Shown here piece after piece: positions 1 to 12,750 of a stretch of DNA of 64,000 bases (position 1 is the first letter of the stretch; each line of letters opens with the position of its first letter). Source of the DNA: Tyto alba. Its lineage: Eukaryota; Chordata; Aves; Strigiformes; Tytonidae. Under the pieces are notes generated by a model. That model saw nothing but the letters and a program-made list of their open reading frames with translations. It did not search any database and was not told the DNA's origin. The stretch lies in contig NW_024881316.1 of the NCBI RefSeq assembly GCF_018691265.1, positions 26,513,819 through 26,577,818 on the forward strand, in the 5' to 3' direction. The position numbers and the translations under genes are program-made.

Positions 1-599
1 CTACAAACTGAGAGTATAATTCTTTAACAATCAACATTAGATAACCTTTGTCTTTTCTACCTTCTACCAGAGTCCAATACTTTCTGCCCAGGCTCTTTTA
101 GATAATCCATACATAAAGGCTTTATTTTATTTATGTATTTATTAATGTAATGTTTAATATTGTATTTATTTAATTCTAAAATCACTTATATGAAGTTACT
201 TGACATTACATGGGATTTCAATTTGGCAGAGTGATGTAGCAACATACTTAAATCCTAACATAAGTACAAAACCTGCTAGAGACAGGTTTCTGGTATATGT
301 TCCAAATTTCAGTGTTCCCATGGTGATCATATAGCATTACATTTTCCTTCAAGAGAAGAAGACCAGGTGTTAGACATAATTCAAATCTCAGCTTTTGTTA
401 AATTACTCCCTTCACTGTCTACAGCATCCTATACTCTTTTTCCTTTATGAAATGGTCACCCAAATTGTTCCCCAGTCAAATGTTTAACCACAACCTCATA
501 TCCAGTGCTTTGCTAGAGTTTTACCTCTATTTTAATAGAAATCTATGCATCTACTGACTTGAATATGTTATATACAGGACTTACCATGGGGGTTGTTAC

Positions 600-1700
600 T
601 TATTTAGTGAATTTACAACTTCTCACAAGTGGGATCCCTTCCTGGAGTATTAACAGATATACACTCTTTTGTAGCTATTATTTTAGTAGTCCATTCCACC
701 GTTCCTCTATCCTATTATTTGAAGGTTGAAAAGTCCTTTGTATACTGAAGCACAGTGTTTGGACTTTGTTGTTAGTGTGATCCACTATAAAACTCGATTT
801 CTCAAGACAAGTAGCAAACCATTGATTTAAACCAGCAATGTAGCTTGCTTGGGGTACACACTCCCTATATCCTGACTATTTCTACTTCTGTAACAATGTA
901 TTTTCAACCTCCTGGTCTGTCCTCACTTTGAGGGATCACTACAGGATATTCTACTTGCCAAGTTTACAGAAGATTATCAAAGTGTTGCCTTTTTGACATG
1001 TGCTCTACCATTGGTTGAGAAAAATGGTGTCATCTACAATTTGTTTTGGCAGAGCTTGTTAAATAATGTGGGGGCCAAGCTGATTCCCTGTAGGTTTCAA
1101 TGGGTTTGCATGCTGTGTCTCCTGTCCATTACTGCTCATGGGATGCAGGAGCTGGGGATCCTGATGCCTGAGCCCGGTCCTGGCCACTAGCTTTCCCAGT
1201 ATGGCTGTGGGTAGTCTGTGCAGTGCTCACCACCTCGTTAGTCCTTCAGCTAAACGTTTCCACCAAACGCAACTGTATTTCCTGGGGGCACACTCTGGAG
1301 GGTGCTTGCTGTTAGCATTTTTGGGTGCAGTCAGAGGGTATTGTGGCTGGTTTCAACCACTTCTATGGGCTGAAGTGCCACCCTAGAACCTGGTTTTCAT
1401 GTCCTCCAGGGCCATCTGCCTAGCTCAGCCAGACATTCACACTCTCTTGATTAACTCAGGAAGAAGCATTTACATAACCAGTTCACCTGTTCAGCAGATC
1501 CACCCAGGTGATCAGATCTATCCTTTCATCCAGACCAAAGTCCCCTGGGTTCCCTGGGCACTGAGGAAAGCTAAGATGGGATCACAGCAACTCCCTCTTC
1601 TGCATTACCTTCCCTCCCCTCAGGGCCTCCTGTCATCCTATATGCTCACTGACCGGTCACACCATTTTTCTTTAAACCATCTACTAGATGCAAAACATGG
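600..1700 (-). pseudogene. Decayed endogenous retrovirus pol remnant (integrase region)
   Basis: Read on the minus strand, this stretch gives broken pieces of a retroviral pol, which would copy and integrate a provirus. The clearest part is the integrase core at about 670-950: short matches such as KYIVTEV (884-904), QWFAT (810-824) and EERWNGLLK (681-707) fall in the order expected for a retroviral integrase. They are in different frames, separated by frameshifts and stop codons. The first catalytic Asp appears replaced by Glu, and the region around the second Asp is shortened, so it cannot be active. The part at 960-1700 is more weakly pol-like (connection, RNase H or integrase N-terminus) and is an inference. 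I see no flanking LTR, gag or env. The RWNGLLK-type signature suggests an ERVL-like or class I-like source, but I cannot choose between them. Confidence 0.55.
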
Positions 1701-4700
1701 TGAATAATGGTTCATACAATTGTGGGTCATTACTACTTTTTCTATCACAAGTGGTGCAGTAGTTAAAGCCAGAACAGTTTTCAGTCTTTGCCATTTGTAC
1801 TTTTCCCTTTTGGTGTTCCTTTGCTTTTAAAAAACAGATGGTAGATGCAGTTTTACCAGTAATTCACCCTCTTTTAGTGTTTATTCATTTTTTCCCACCA
1901 CCCTAGTACAATTGCAATCTAGTCTAAAGGACATACAGGCAGGGAACTTATTAAAGAGAAATAAATCTCTTTACAGGTAATAAATAGCTAAATTGTACCA
2001 TTAAAAGAGATCTCTTAATTTCATTGTATTTTCAAGGCCTTAGCTCTTCCCCTTTACCCATCTATATCAATGATTTAAAGCATTCAGCAATGTTATTGTC
2101 ATGGTTTAACTATCAAATTAAGGTCTTTAAACCCCAAATATAATTTACTTAAATAGTGTTGAACGATGATGGATGCCAGTAGAGAAAAACTCATAATGAA
2201 ATAAATAAAATATTGCGATAATAAGATTCTGTTTAATTTTTATTAGTAGAAAACAAAAAAAAAAATAAAAATCCAGCATAAATGTGGTTTACATGTTATC
2301 ATTTTGTTCAGCCGGATAATCATGAGTAATTTTCTCTCTGTATGTTATATCAGCAAACACATTTTCTTTGTGTTGTTTTATATTATCTGGTCACTACTTC
2401 ATTCTAGAAAAATGGTTTCCAGGTTTTTCACAAAACTAGCAAGTTTCTGGAATTTGATCTGCGACTGCAGTGTAAAGAAAATGATAGACTGAAAAATTAT
2501 GTGACTTGGGAACTAACCCTTATTAATTACCAAATGACTCATCAGCTGCTGAGACAACTTTTTGTAATCTGAGTTTGAAATGGAATGGCTCTTTGAGGGG
2601 TACTTAAATAAGAATAATACCTTGCTGACTTTAATTGCCACACCTATAAGTGTCCTGATTTTGGGTAACAGCTTTAATTAGATGCTATTTTATGCTGTTT
2701 CTTGATTTGTAGAGATCCCTTTTGAGCATGCGTGTATGCTTTTTTTTTTCTTTGTTGGATGTGTCATCAGCATAATAATTTTCTGTATTTTTATTTACAT
2801 GGATTTCAGCTTTTTTATGTAAATGTACATGTGAGTAAAGAGTGTTCTCTTCAATAATACATAAGATGATGCTTTGACCACAACGTCTGTAAAAATTATA
2901 CATAATTGATGCTGTCTGCATCAATCCAGCTTTTAAATAGCAAATACCCAATGAATGACATTATATTTAGGTAGAATAGTGAATGGTGAATGTATACTAC
3001 TGCTAATGCATGCTAGCACCATGATATCTTTTTAAAAGTTATGATTCATTGCAAATCTCTTCAGATGCAGTGATGGTCTAGATTAATGCAGAAGATGTTT
3101 CCCCATTGAAGAAAATAACTTTTAAAATTAAATTATACTGCTCAATTTTAGAGCTGCTATTACAATTTAGATTCATATATATTTCATAACATAAAGAACT
3201 AAAATTTACAGAGACAATTAAAACAGATGGCTTGTCACAGCTTCAGTTCTTCATCAATCACAGATAAACAGAATAGTACTCATAAATCTGTAAGTCCCAG
3301 ATTTGGTTGTATTTTCCTAATACTGTTCTTCATTAAGATGACATCTTCATTTTATGTATACTATAAAGATGCTACCTTTAAATGCAAACACAATATTTCG
3401 AGTTAGTTAAATGTAGTTTGTACAATTCATCCACTCCTGAATTTATATCCCAACTTCTATGATTTTACAAGTCACATTTTCCTATTTTAATTTTTAAATT
3501 TTTTTTTACTCTTTTGTAACACACTGCTCACTCTCACACTTTAAAATATTTTAAGGGTAAATTCAGACACTCATTTTTTTTCTGGAGAAAACATTCATCT
3601 TCTCTGAACAGTTCTGCTGTCATAAACTTTGCCTGGTCCTCTGCTTTGAAAATGACAGCTTTGCTTCTCTACAGTCTTGTCTCCTACTCTGTGAGTTCTC
3701 CTACAGTCTTCATGTGGATGCTTCCACAGGGTTTATTACCAGGCTTTTGTTTTCTCTTAGGCTTCAAAAACATTCTACTCTATTCCTTCTTCCTCCATTA
3801 TACTTTTTCAGGCTACTATCCCAGTGAAGTACTTGTCTTTATCACAGGCATTGTTGAATTGTTAACCACAGTAAGATTAATTCAGTATTCTCTTAGATCA
3901 GGAGAGTACATCTCATAGTGCAGAGAGTGAAGTGTTTTAAACATGTGTAGAGGCATTGCCAAAATGCTGTTTTTAATTCCGTTATGTGTATTCATGCATT
4001 AACTATCAATTACCCACATTTTCAGACTGCCCAACCAACAATACCCCAAAAAACTTTCCAACAATACACTACATGGAACTGAGGTTTTTAAAATATGTAT
4101 TTTCCATTTTCAATTATTTTATTACTCATGTGTAAGAAAGTAATACTCAAGTAACTTATTTTTAGTTTGAAGGCACTCCTTTATTTATGTTGAATAGTCT
4201 AGGGTGACTAGAAAACAATGAAGAATATATAACAGTTTAACCCAAAGTAGTCCAGCACACATATCTATTCAAATATGAATAATAATTTACACTGGAAATA
4301 CTAATATTTTTCTACACTCATATTTTATTCTGTCTTGTTATGATTGATTAGAAAAAGATATTGAAAATTATTTTTGGTGTAATTGGTTCCCCTCCCATTG
4401 AAATTGTAGAGGAATATATCAACAAAAGGAGCAGCGGAACTTGTGTGTGATAGATTTCTCTACTAGATAATAAAATGAGACACATACTAGTCTTTCCCCA
4501 CTGGCATTCGTATTGTTACATGAACCTTAACAAATGTTCTCAATTTGAATCATTAGATCACCTCTTTCACTCCTTAAGGAGTGAACATAATGAAAATAAC
4601 TTCCCTGAAAAATAAAATATAATAAAGACTTCATCAAAACAAAATGATGATATTTGATAAAATAAAGACATTGGGGATAGATTATGTATCTTTTGGATGT

Positions 4701-5710
4701 GATAACATTTGTTTCCAGATATCATGTCGATCATACTGTTACTACTAATGGTTAACAATGATGTGTAACAGCTTGTGTAAAAATATTTAAGTGAAATCCT
4801 TATTCAGTATGATTAAGACAATGTTAGTTTCCTATGGAAGTAGAAGCTGCTTGTCTTACCAAGACAGTTAGTAATAGCAGCCAAGCCTTTACCGTATCAG
4901 CACTGTGGTTGACAGTTGTTAGCAGAAACTCACTGTTTTAATTTTTTAACTGTAATTTATCCTGAGCAAATAGCATCTAATAGCTATCCAGAAGAGACAT
5001 CCAGTATGAATATTTGGCAAGTGACAATGATCCAGATCTATCAAAGTACAGACAGCTGTGACAAACTAGCTTTTCTCTTTGTCAAAGGGTGACAGGATTG
5101 TGATAAGGTCTGCCTTATGTTAGATATTAAAGTCAATACCTCACTGTACTAGAAAAATGCCTAAACGTCATAGTTACATCCTCAATGTTTTTGTTTTAAT
5201 TAATACATATAGCATCTTCACTGCTAGTTTGCCAGACCACCTACAGAGAGATAACTCACTTTTAAAAACTACCGAACGAAGCATTCAATTCCTGTTAATA
5301 GTAATAGTGTCATTCTCTGCAAAAGGTTGTATGTTCTACATAAAGACTCACTACATCTTCCATGGCTTTGACATGCATCCCATTTTCTGTCCCCTTTTTT
5401 GTTGCTATTATTGTTGAGCTGAGAGTTTAGTGCCTGTAGGCACCTCTGGTCCTCTTTGGTAAAACAGAGAGGAGATACGTTACGTGTTACGTGGCAATTA
5501 GTGTTTTACATACAGCAGAGACAGTAACCTCAGCCACTTGTTTCCTAGAGAGAACTGGAAAATTCTGGAGGTTGCCTTTTCCTAACTCTCATATTCAAAT
5601 GTATCCTGAGTAGGGAAGTAAAAGTCACAGAAAATGGGCATATATTTGTAAAACAAATCTGATATAATCAAAGGAATTATTCAAGTAGATGTTGCATTTT
5701 ATGAAGTTTC

Positions 5711-5753
5711 TGTTTTTTTTTTTGTTTTGTTTGTTTTTTTGGTTTTTTTTTTT
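5711..5753. repeat. T-rich low-complexity tract
   Basis: Runs of T are broken by single G or GG, giving TTTG-like units. It is probably a microsatellite or the old A-tail of a minus-strand retroposon whose body is no longer recognisable. Confidence 0.8.
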
Positions 5754-6074
5754 AATACCTGGAAATGATCTAATGTGACCATAAAAATAATGTAATTCCC
5801 CATACTAATTGAAAGAGGCTTGGTAAATACAATACTGAGCTCTCAATTTTTTTAATGAGTATAACATACATAAGCTAATTAAAGTGTGTTCTCTGGGTCT
5901 TTAAGCTTACTTAGTTTTAATTACTAGAATATTGTTTTAAAATTTAAGTGCTTCTTTTTACAGTTGTCAATAACAAGTATATAGTAAGTAGTTCAAGCAA
6001 AAAGTGATTACCAAATAAGCAAATTCTACCTTGCCTCTATATGGCACTTGGAGTTTTAACTAAAACTACTTAGA

Positions 6075-6161
6075 AAAACAAAACAAAACAAAACAAAACC
6101 AAACCAGGTTGGGTTTTGGTTTGGTTTGGTTTGGTTTGTTTTTTTTTTTTTTTTTTTTTTT
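6075..6161. repeat. CAAAA / GGTTT repeats with T23 tract, potential hairpin
   Basis: CAAAA units (6075-6105) are followed directly by GGTTT/GGTTTT units (6108-6138) and a run of 23 T (6139-6161). The A/C-rich left arm is roughly the reverse complement of the G/T-rich right arm, so single-stranded DNA or RNA could fold into a long imperfect hairpin. Confidence 0.85.
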
Positions 6162-7077
6162 CTTTACTGGACATCACCAAATAGAAATTAACTGATCAAG
6201 CCCTGATGTAGTATATGTGTCAGACATTATTAAATCTGGTGAAATAGAGGTCTGAATACCTGTTCCTTCACAAGAAAAATGAGCAGACTGTCACTGGAAG
6301 GAATCTATATAAAAATTCAGACCTCATAGCTTTGCTGCTGGGAAATATATCATTAACTTCCACTCTATTTCTGGTATGAGTAAAAATGATTTTAATATTC
6401 TGCTTCAGATCTGTAAAATACTTTTGTGCCAGTACTTTATAAGCAACATTTCCTGAAATCTAAGCTTAGCATCATCTTATCAAGATTATTTTGAAACAGA
6501 ATATTTACATCTTTCTTATAGTATATTTGCAGTGTTTATATCATGCTATACAATATTTATGTAATAAACCTCACTGCTCAGAATCTGGGTACTTTTTTTT
6601 TTCCTTCTTGCTGTGGCCTGTGTAACAATACAGAGTGATTTCTGAACTTGCTCTGATTTCTGAATCAACCAGCCCTGCTACTACAAGCATGTTAGGGTTA
6701 ATTAGCTCTGTTGTGCTGTATTACTATTTTGCTCCTGGTACGTGCGAGCCAGCTTGTTCAGAACTACATCAGATACCTCTTATTTCCTCTTTCTCTCCAC
6801 ATCTAATTTTTTGAAACTTTACAGTAGTGTATAAGGGAGTCCAAGGTTTACTGGTTTAGAAAAAAAAATATAGAAAATGAAAATGACTGTGCATTGAGTC
6901 TTTTGAGTAGTCATTGGAGAATGGGAAGTTACACACCATCATTAAAAAACAATTTGATAAGATACAAAAACATAGTAATATGGACTAGAATGTGATTTTC
7001 CCAAATTCTATGCAAATGCCCTAACCATAAAGCTCCTGTGTTATTTCTCCTCCTGTCCTTTTTTGTTTTATTTTGTT

Positions 7078-7130
7078 GGGGGGGGAGGGTTGTTTGGTTT
7101 TGGGTTTGATGTTTTATTTTTTTTACTTTT
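7078..7130. repeat. G8 run and GGG/T-rich low-complexity tract
   Basis: A run of eight G followed by AGGG and, after a T-rich spacer, another GGG, then long T runs. The spacing could just allow a G-quadruplex, but one loop would be about 12 bases. Confidence 0.6.
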
Positions 7131-10100
7131 TTGAGTTCTTGCCTGTATTACTATAGAATTTCAATAAGAAGAGTGATGGATGCCCCCAGTGCCAGAGTAC
7201 TCTAAAGCCTAGTGGCTAGGACTGCCTTTCTCATGAGAAATATGGATATTTATGCAATTAGGAACAAGCTGAGTAATTGTAGTCTTCATTTTTATTGCTG
7301 TGCAAATCATGGAACCAAACTAAATGGGTCATCACTGTACAAGATACCTAATGATCTATAAAACTGTATAATCTACAAGAAGTTTTCAGTTTAAAAGATG
7401 ATAAAAGGTTTCATGATACTTTCCATGAAATATGATGACTGACAAAGTTCTACAGTCCAAAATATTTAGAGATCAATAATGCAGATTTTAGTGTAAAGGT
7501 ATGGGACCTAAGAGAATGAGTCTCCAGTCTTTGTTGCCAGCCGAGACTTTTATAGACAAGTTGCAGGTGACTTTCAGGAGCTTTCTCAGGTCAAGAAATG
7601 CCCAAAGATGGATGCAGCAACTTACTGCGCTGAGCATAGTGTCTAGAGACAGAAGGATTCAACTTTGTGCATAGAAATTACACATTACTGTCTCCAGGCA
7701 GTTGTGTCTGCTGCCTTAGATTGCGTCATAAACTATTGGATCATAACTTAGATCTGCTGAACTCTGCTAATTCACTCTGGAGCTGGAACAGACTTCTTGA
7801 TATCCAGGTTTCTGGTTCTAGCTTTGAACCCTGGATAACACGCACATTTTTTTTGACCTGCCAATCCCCCAGTTAGTGTTAAGATCAGGTAACTATAGTC
7901 ACATGCTGTACAGCCATCTACATGATCCTCAAATCACTTTCTCTTCATTAAATAGAAGATGATACAATTCATTCAACCCATTTCAGATGTTTGCCTCAAT
8001 TTAAGAGGAATCATATTGGGAAAGTGATTCTTTCTGTCCATTGCCTTTGTGGGACTTTAGATTAATTTGTGTTATGCACAACAGCCTTTAGTCAGATGTA
8101 TACCATCTTCTATTTCCATCAGACAGGGAGATCACTGGAAGTATTTACTTGGTCTGTGGGACTAGGAGCTATGTAAGACAAGGTATACAGGTGCTAATCA
8201 ATGAATTCAAGTGAAAATGTGTTGAATATATATTGTATATTCATTTTATAGAAAGTCTGAAATACTGCAGACAGCTGCAAGATGCAATGAGCTATAAAAC
8301 TATGTGTATGCTTCAGGCTAAGCAGAAAGACTTGTACTATGAAAATAAGAAAATGTAAATTTGTATAGTGACACAGGGGTTAATTTTTTATATTATAAAA
8401 TAGACTATTGCCTTTTGATAGCATAACTCAGGCATCAAGTCCAGTGAATAGCATTACAAGCCAGGGCATTTTTCAATTATTAGAACAGAGCAAAGCACCA
8501 AAATACTTAAATACTAGTTGTCACAAAATTATTCAAGTAACCCTACCAATGTGTTATTAGAAGGGTCATGTCTATATGGGCAGTTTTCTGACCACAGAGA
8601 AAAAGAGATTATAGTGGTCCATGTTTAGTCTTGAGTCCATTTAATTCAGTATTAAAACTGCTTTCTTTCTCTGTCATAGTTTTTGTTTTGGAATGTCATA
8701 TTTCATTACAGATTTTAATTTCCCCTCATTTATCTAATTTAACAAAAGAGGTTAAGAGAGGTACTTATTAATAACTCTTTTTTCCCCTCTGAGATGTTTT
8801 GGAAAAAATAATTTCTGCAAAATTGTACTCAGGAGTGAAGAGATATTAATAATTATGAATTGATTTACATAGGAATAGGCTAATTACTATGTTGACTGTA
8901 TGAAATTATTCATTGTTTAAAATTTTAAACTCTGGTTTTTATTTTAAGGAAATTTTTATTGCTTTATAGAGTGTCCTGTAGCATCATCTCTAATTGGCTT
9001 TGGATTTCCTAAAACTCAGCCACAGCTGTTTTTTATTACTTTAAAAAGAGATAAAAGCTCTTTTTGTAATACATGTTGCATTTCAGTTGATTTTAAAAAG
9101 GTTAAGGGGAATCCCTTTGGTGCCATCTATCTTCAGATAAAAGAGGAGAGAGAGTTTGGTAAATCACATCTTATTTTGTTCCTCTATAGAATTAGCTATA
9201 CCATTTTTTACTTCAGTCTCTAGTATTTTCAAGTAATGTAATAATTTCCTAATTGCTTTTCTTGCAAATCACAAATTAATGCATGGAGCAAGCTGCAGTA
9301 GTTTTTCATCACATCTCTGAAACATTGCTTTATGCAGTAAAATACAGTATGTGTTCATTACGTAATGACACTATTTCATGTAAAAAGAAAAGTAAAACCT
9401 TGGGAGCATATTATCTTGTTTCCTTGATATTTTCATTAGTATAGGATAAAAATTCCAGACCTCGGTGTTTCTAGTGTAAAAGTTACCCATTTAAAGGATC
9501 TACAGCATGTGCCTAATAGAACTTCTCTGTCTGGAAGAATCAAGCCAAGTGTGGGGAGCTCACTGCTGTGGTGGGCTGCAGGGGCAGGTTTCACTCTATT
9601 GCAGCAGACTCATCTAGTGCAAAGGGAAGGATGAGAGGCAAAGACCAAGAGTGAAAGACAGAAAACAAGTAAAGATAAATGCATTTTATGTTCCATATCC
9701 AAGGCCAAGACTGAGTTATGCATTTAAAGTTTTACTTTTTTTTGCAAGTATGGTTAACTTATATTATTGTGGCATGTCATTAATATGTTATAATTACATA
9801 CTGTTCTATTACTACATAAAATAGTGTAATCACTCAAAATAATTGCACATAAAATCCATTAACAAAATTAAGTGTCAACATTCTCTCAGGGCATTTCAAA
9901 ATTATAAACAAAAAGCACTCTGAGTTAGTTTTTCTGCAAATTTGCATTTTATGGATACTCTTAGACAAATTTAGGTTTGTTAATCTCTGACTTCCACTAT
10001 AAGGTTGTTAGTATAATGTCTCTACTTTGCTACTAGTATGTCTCATTTAAGTCATATTATCTGGAAAAAAAAAAATGCTCTTTATTATCTGACTGCAAGA

Positions 10101-12346
10101 TTGTATTTTTTAAAATAATGAGTGGTTGGTCTTAAATTATTTGAGATATCTATAATTACACCTTAAAATAACTAAATGATTCAGTATCTGTAAGACAGAT
10201 GGCTGTATCACAGAAACCAGCTTCACAATTAGCATTAATTAACACCCTTGTTGGAATCTCAGCAGTGGCCAAAATAGTAAATGGGTATCAAAACTAAATT
10301 ATTCAGCCAGAGAGAGTTTGTCCAAATTGATTTATTGATAAGAGATTGTGAATGCCTTAATTGCATGTATGCTCACTCATATTTATTTTCTGAAAACAAA
10401 TAGGTGACCTCACACTCCTGTAAAGATAAATATCATATTTCCTATTAATCTAAAGTCAAAATGTTCTGTGTCTGTGTGAACTAAAAGGATGTATTCTAGG
10501 AACTAACAGCTCCATGCCATTGTGTTAAGAAATTATTGTGGTAAAAAAGAACTGCTGAAGTTAACACTAATATATATATACATCACTTTTCCTTTCTAAC
10601 CATGTCTATATACAGTAATTTCTGGAAGCTAGTTCCAGGTTTTACGGATTTATAGCACATATTTCTTGCTGCAACAAAGACTTAGTTTTTAAAATTAAAG
10701 AAATGCATACATATAACAAATACTATAACATAGACTAGTGCCTTATAAAATGCAGATGTGAAAAACTGCATTTAGGAGCCTTATTCACTGTTAGGAAATA
10801 TCCAGAAACACTTGCCATCAGTTTATTTCAGTTTAATGTGGGGAGCTAGTCTGTATACATAGCAAACACAGTGAGATGAAGCTCCACAGCAATTCTGAAA
10901 GGGTAATAGCTTCAATCTGAAAACAAAATTCTTCCCACAGAGACCTTCATGCAACAGAGTATGATAACTCCTTAGCGATGCGTAAATTATATGAATATAT
11001 AAAATTTGAAGGAATTTAGAACATAAGATGAAAAATACATATATAATTATAATATATGAATGCTTTTAATTTCTATGAAATGAAATAAAATATAAAATGC
11101 CTACTCAACACAAATAATTTTCAGAACTAATGATAAAACTACACTGATTCCATTTTAAAATTTCACTTAAATATATTTAGTGAGGAAGAGGGAGAAGGTA
11201 TGGGGAAACAGGGTCAATGGACTTTCAGTCTACTATGATACTATTTCAGTACATAACAAAAGAAAAAACATCCAAAAGACTCAGTTGCTTACTTTTCTTA
11301 TGAGCATTTCTTTTCCTTTCTTGAATTATTTGGGCTAGCTCTAATAAATTATTTGGATACCATAGTCATCTTCCTTCACTTGTCACCTCTCTTTGGAGTC
11401 TAACAAAACTCTAATTTAAAATTCTATTGTAGGTAAATGTATACATTTGGGGTTTTTGCCTTTATTATTTCTGATTAAAAGTATCTATTCTTATCAATAC
11501 TTTTTCAGATTATTTTCACTTAGAAGACCACTTTTACAAGGAAAAGGGTTCATAAATAACTGGGTTATGTATGAACAGTGCTCAACTGACATTTCTGGAG
11601 TGACAATACTGTAACTTGGTCAGCAGAAAATCCATGGTGTTAGCAGCAGTTCACTGTCTCAGTGGTTTTCTTCAGCACTTTTATAAACAGGAGAATAATT
11701 CAGTTTCATTTCTGGTAAATGAAAATTCAGCTTCTAATTGTGTAGATAAGCATTTACTAGGAACTTTTTTGTATGGGGATGTTAGTTCCAGGTAGTGTGT
11801 GAATATATCTCATACTGGCTGTCTTTGAGGGTGATGTTAATATAGAGTAAATGTGGGACAGTGTATTTCCTTTTTAAACTCTGAAAGAGAAGAAAACAAC
11901 TTTATCCAGAGCCTTTTAAGAACACTAATGAGATACCTATACTACTTAGTTTAGTCAGTAAACTCATGTAGCTCTGAAACCAACAGGTTGAGCTGGTTCC
12001 ATGTCTTGGAGAGAGGTGGAAAGCGGTTCAGAGACCTTATCTTTGCATGTTTACTAATTCAGGGGCTCTCAGTCAGTCTTTGAAGATGCTACTTCTTTTG
12101 CTTTATTAATATAGGTTTCAGGTGTGCTAACACCTTACTAGTAGTATTCACAGAGGGAGATAGCACACAATTGTTAGAAAATTGTAATTCACATAAGAAC
12201 GCTTACTTTGCACTAACCTCCCAATGCAGACTACCTTCAAGAAGCAGACCGTGGTCATTAATTCCACACTAATAGACTGTTGCATGGTGACCAGAGGCAA
12301 CTTGCACTTCATACTCAGAATAGACAGAAATTCTCTTCTCACTGTG

Positions 12347-12437
12347 TTTTTTTTTTTTTTTTTTTAGGTTTGGGTTTTTTGTTTGTTTGTGTTTTTTTTT
12401 TTTTATTTTGTTTTGTTTTGTTCTGTTTTTTTTTTCT
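12347..12437. repeat. Poly-T / TTTTG low-complexity tract
   Basis: A run of 19 T is followed by GTTT and TTTTG units and two further T runs. It is microsatellite-like, with no recognisable retroposon body attached. Confidence 0.85.
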
Positions 12438-12669
12438 CAATACCTAATCAAGGCTTAATCTGTATAAAAAACAGACTTTGTCCATGGAACTTTATGTGTA
12501 CAGAAAGGACATCTAAAATTCCCAACAAAATCATGACAAAAAACCCTGATGACTGCTAAATACACAGAAACTATCTGTGACTTAGGAAGTCCCTGAGTAA
12601 TTACTGGAAACTAAAACAGTATGAAGGAAGTTTTATTGTGGTATGCTTACTCCATGCCTATACTTCTCC

Positions 12670-12750
12670 CTATATACTTGTTATTGGCCACTGTCTGAGC
12701 CAGAATACTAAAGTACTGGATAGTTGGTCTGATCCAGCAGTTGGTCTTAT
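12670..12750 (+). mobile_element. Ancient CR1-like retroposon tail
   Basis: The segment reads GGCCACTGTCTGAGCCAGAA, then a decayed version of the ACTGGA and TTGGTCTGATCCAG blocks. I know this order from the 3' end of old CR1-type LINEs and related SINEs of turtles, crocodiles and birds. Only about 80 bases can be aligned by eye. The upstream part cannot be recognised, and the short open frames here are not genes. Confidence 0.45.

Larger units (their letters stand above)
1701..12669. other. Non-coding AT-rich stretch, no gene recognised
   Basis: No reading frame here resembles a known protein, and stop codons are dense in all six frames. The longest open frames are under 100 codons. It holds T-rich simple repeats (listed separately), small palindromes near 8915-8930 and 9043-9065, and several TAATTA-rich patches (for example 2515-2700 and 10180-10400) that could be conserved regulatory DNA. 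I cannot show this without a multi-species alignment. Confidence 0.6.

Noticed and set aside
3646..3918. 90-codon hydrophobic open frame, membrane-protein-like
   Set aside because: T-rich DNA encodes Phe, Leu and Ser by default. No family match and no supporting signals.
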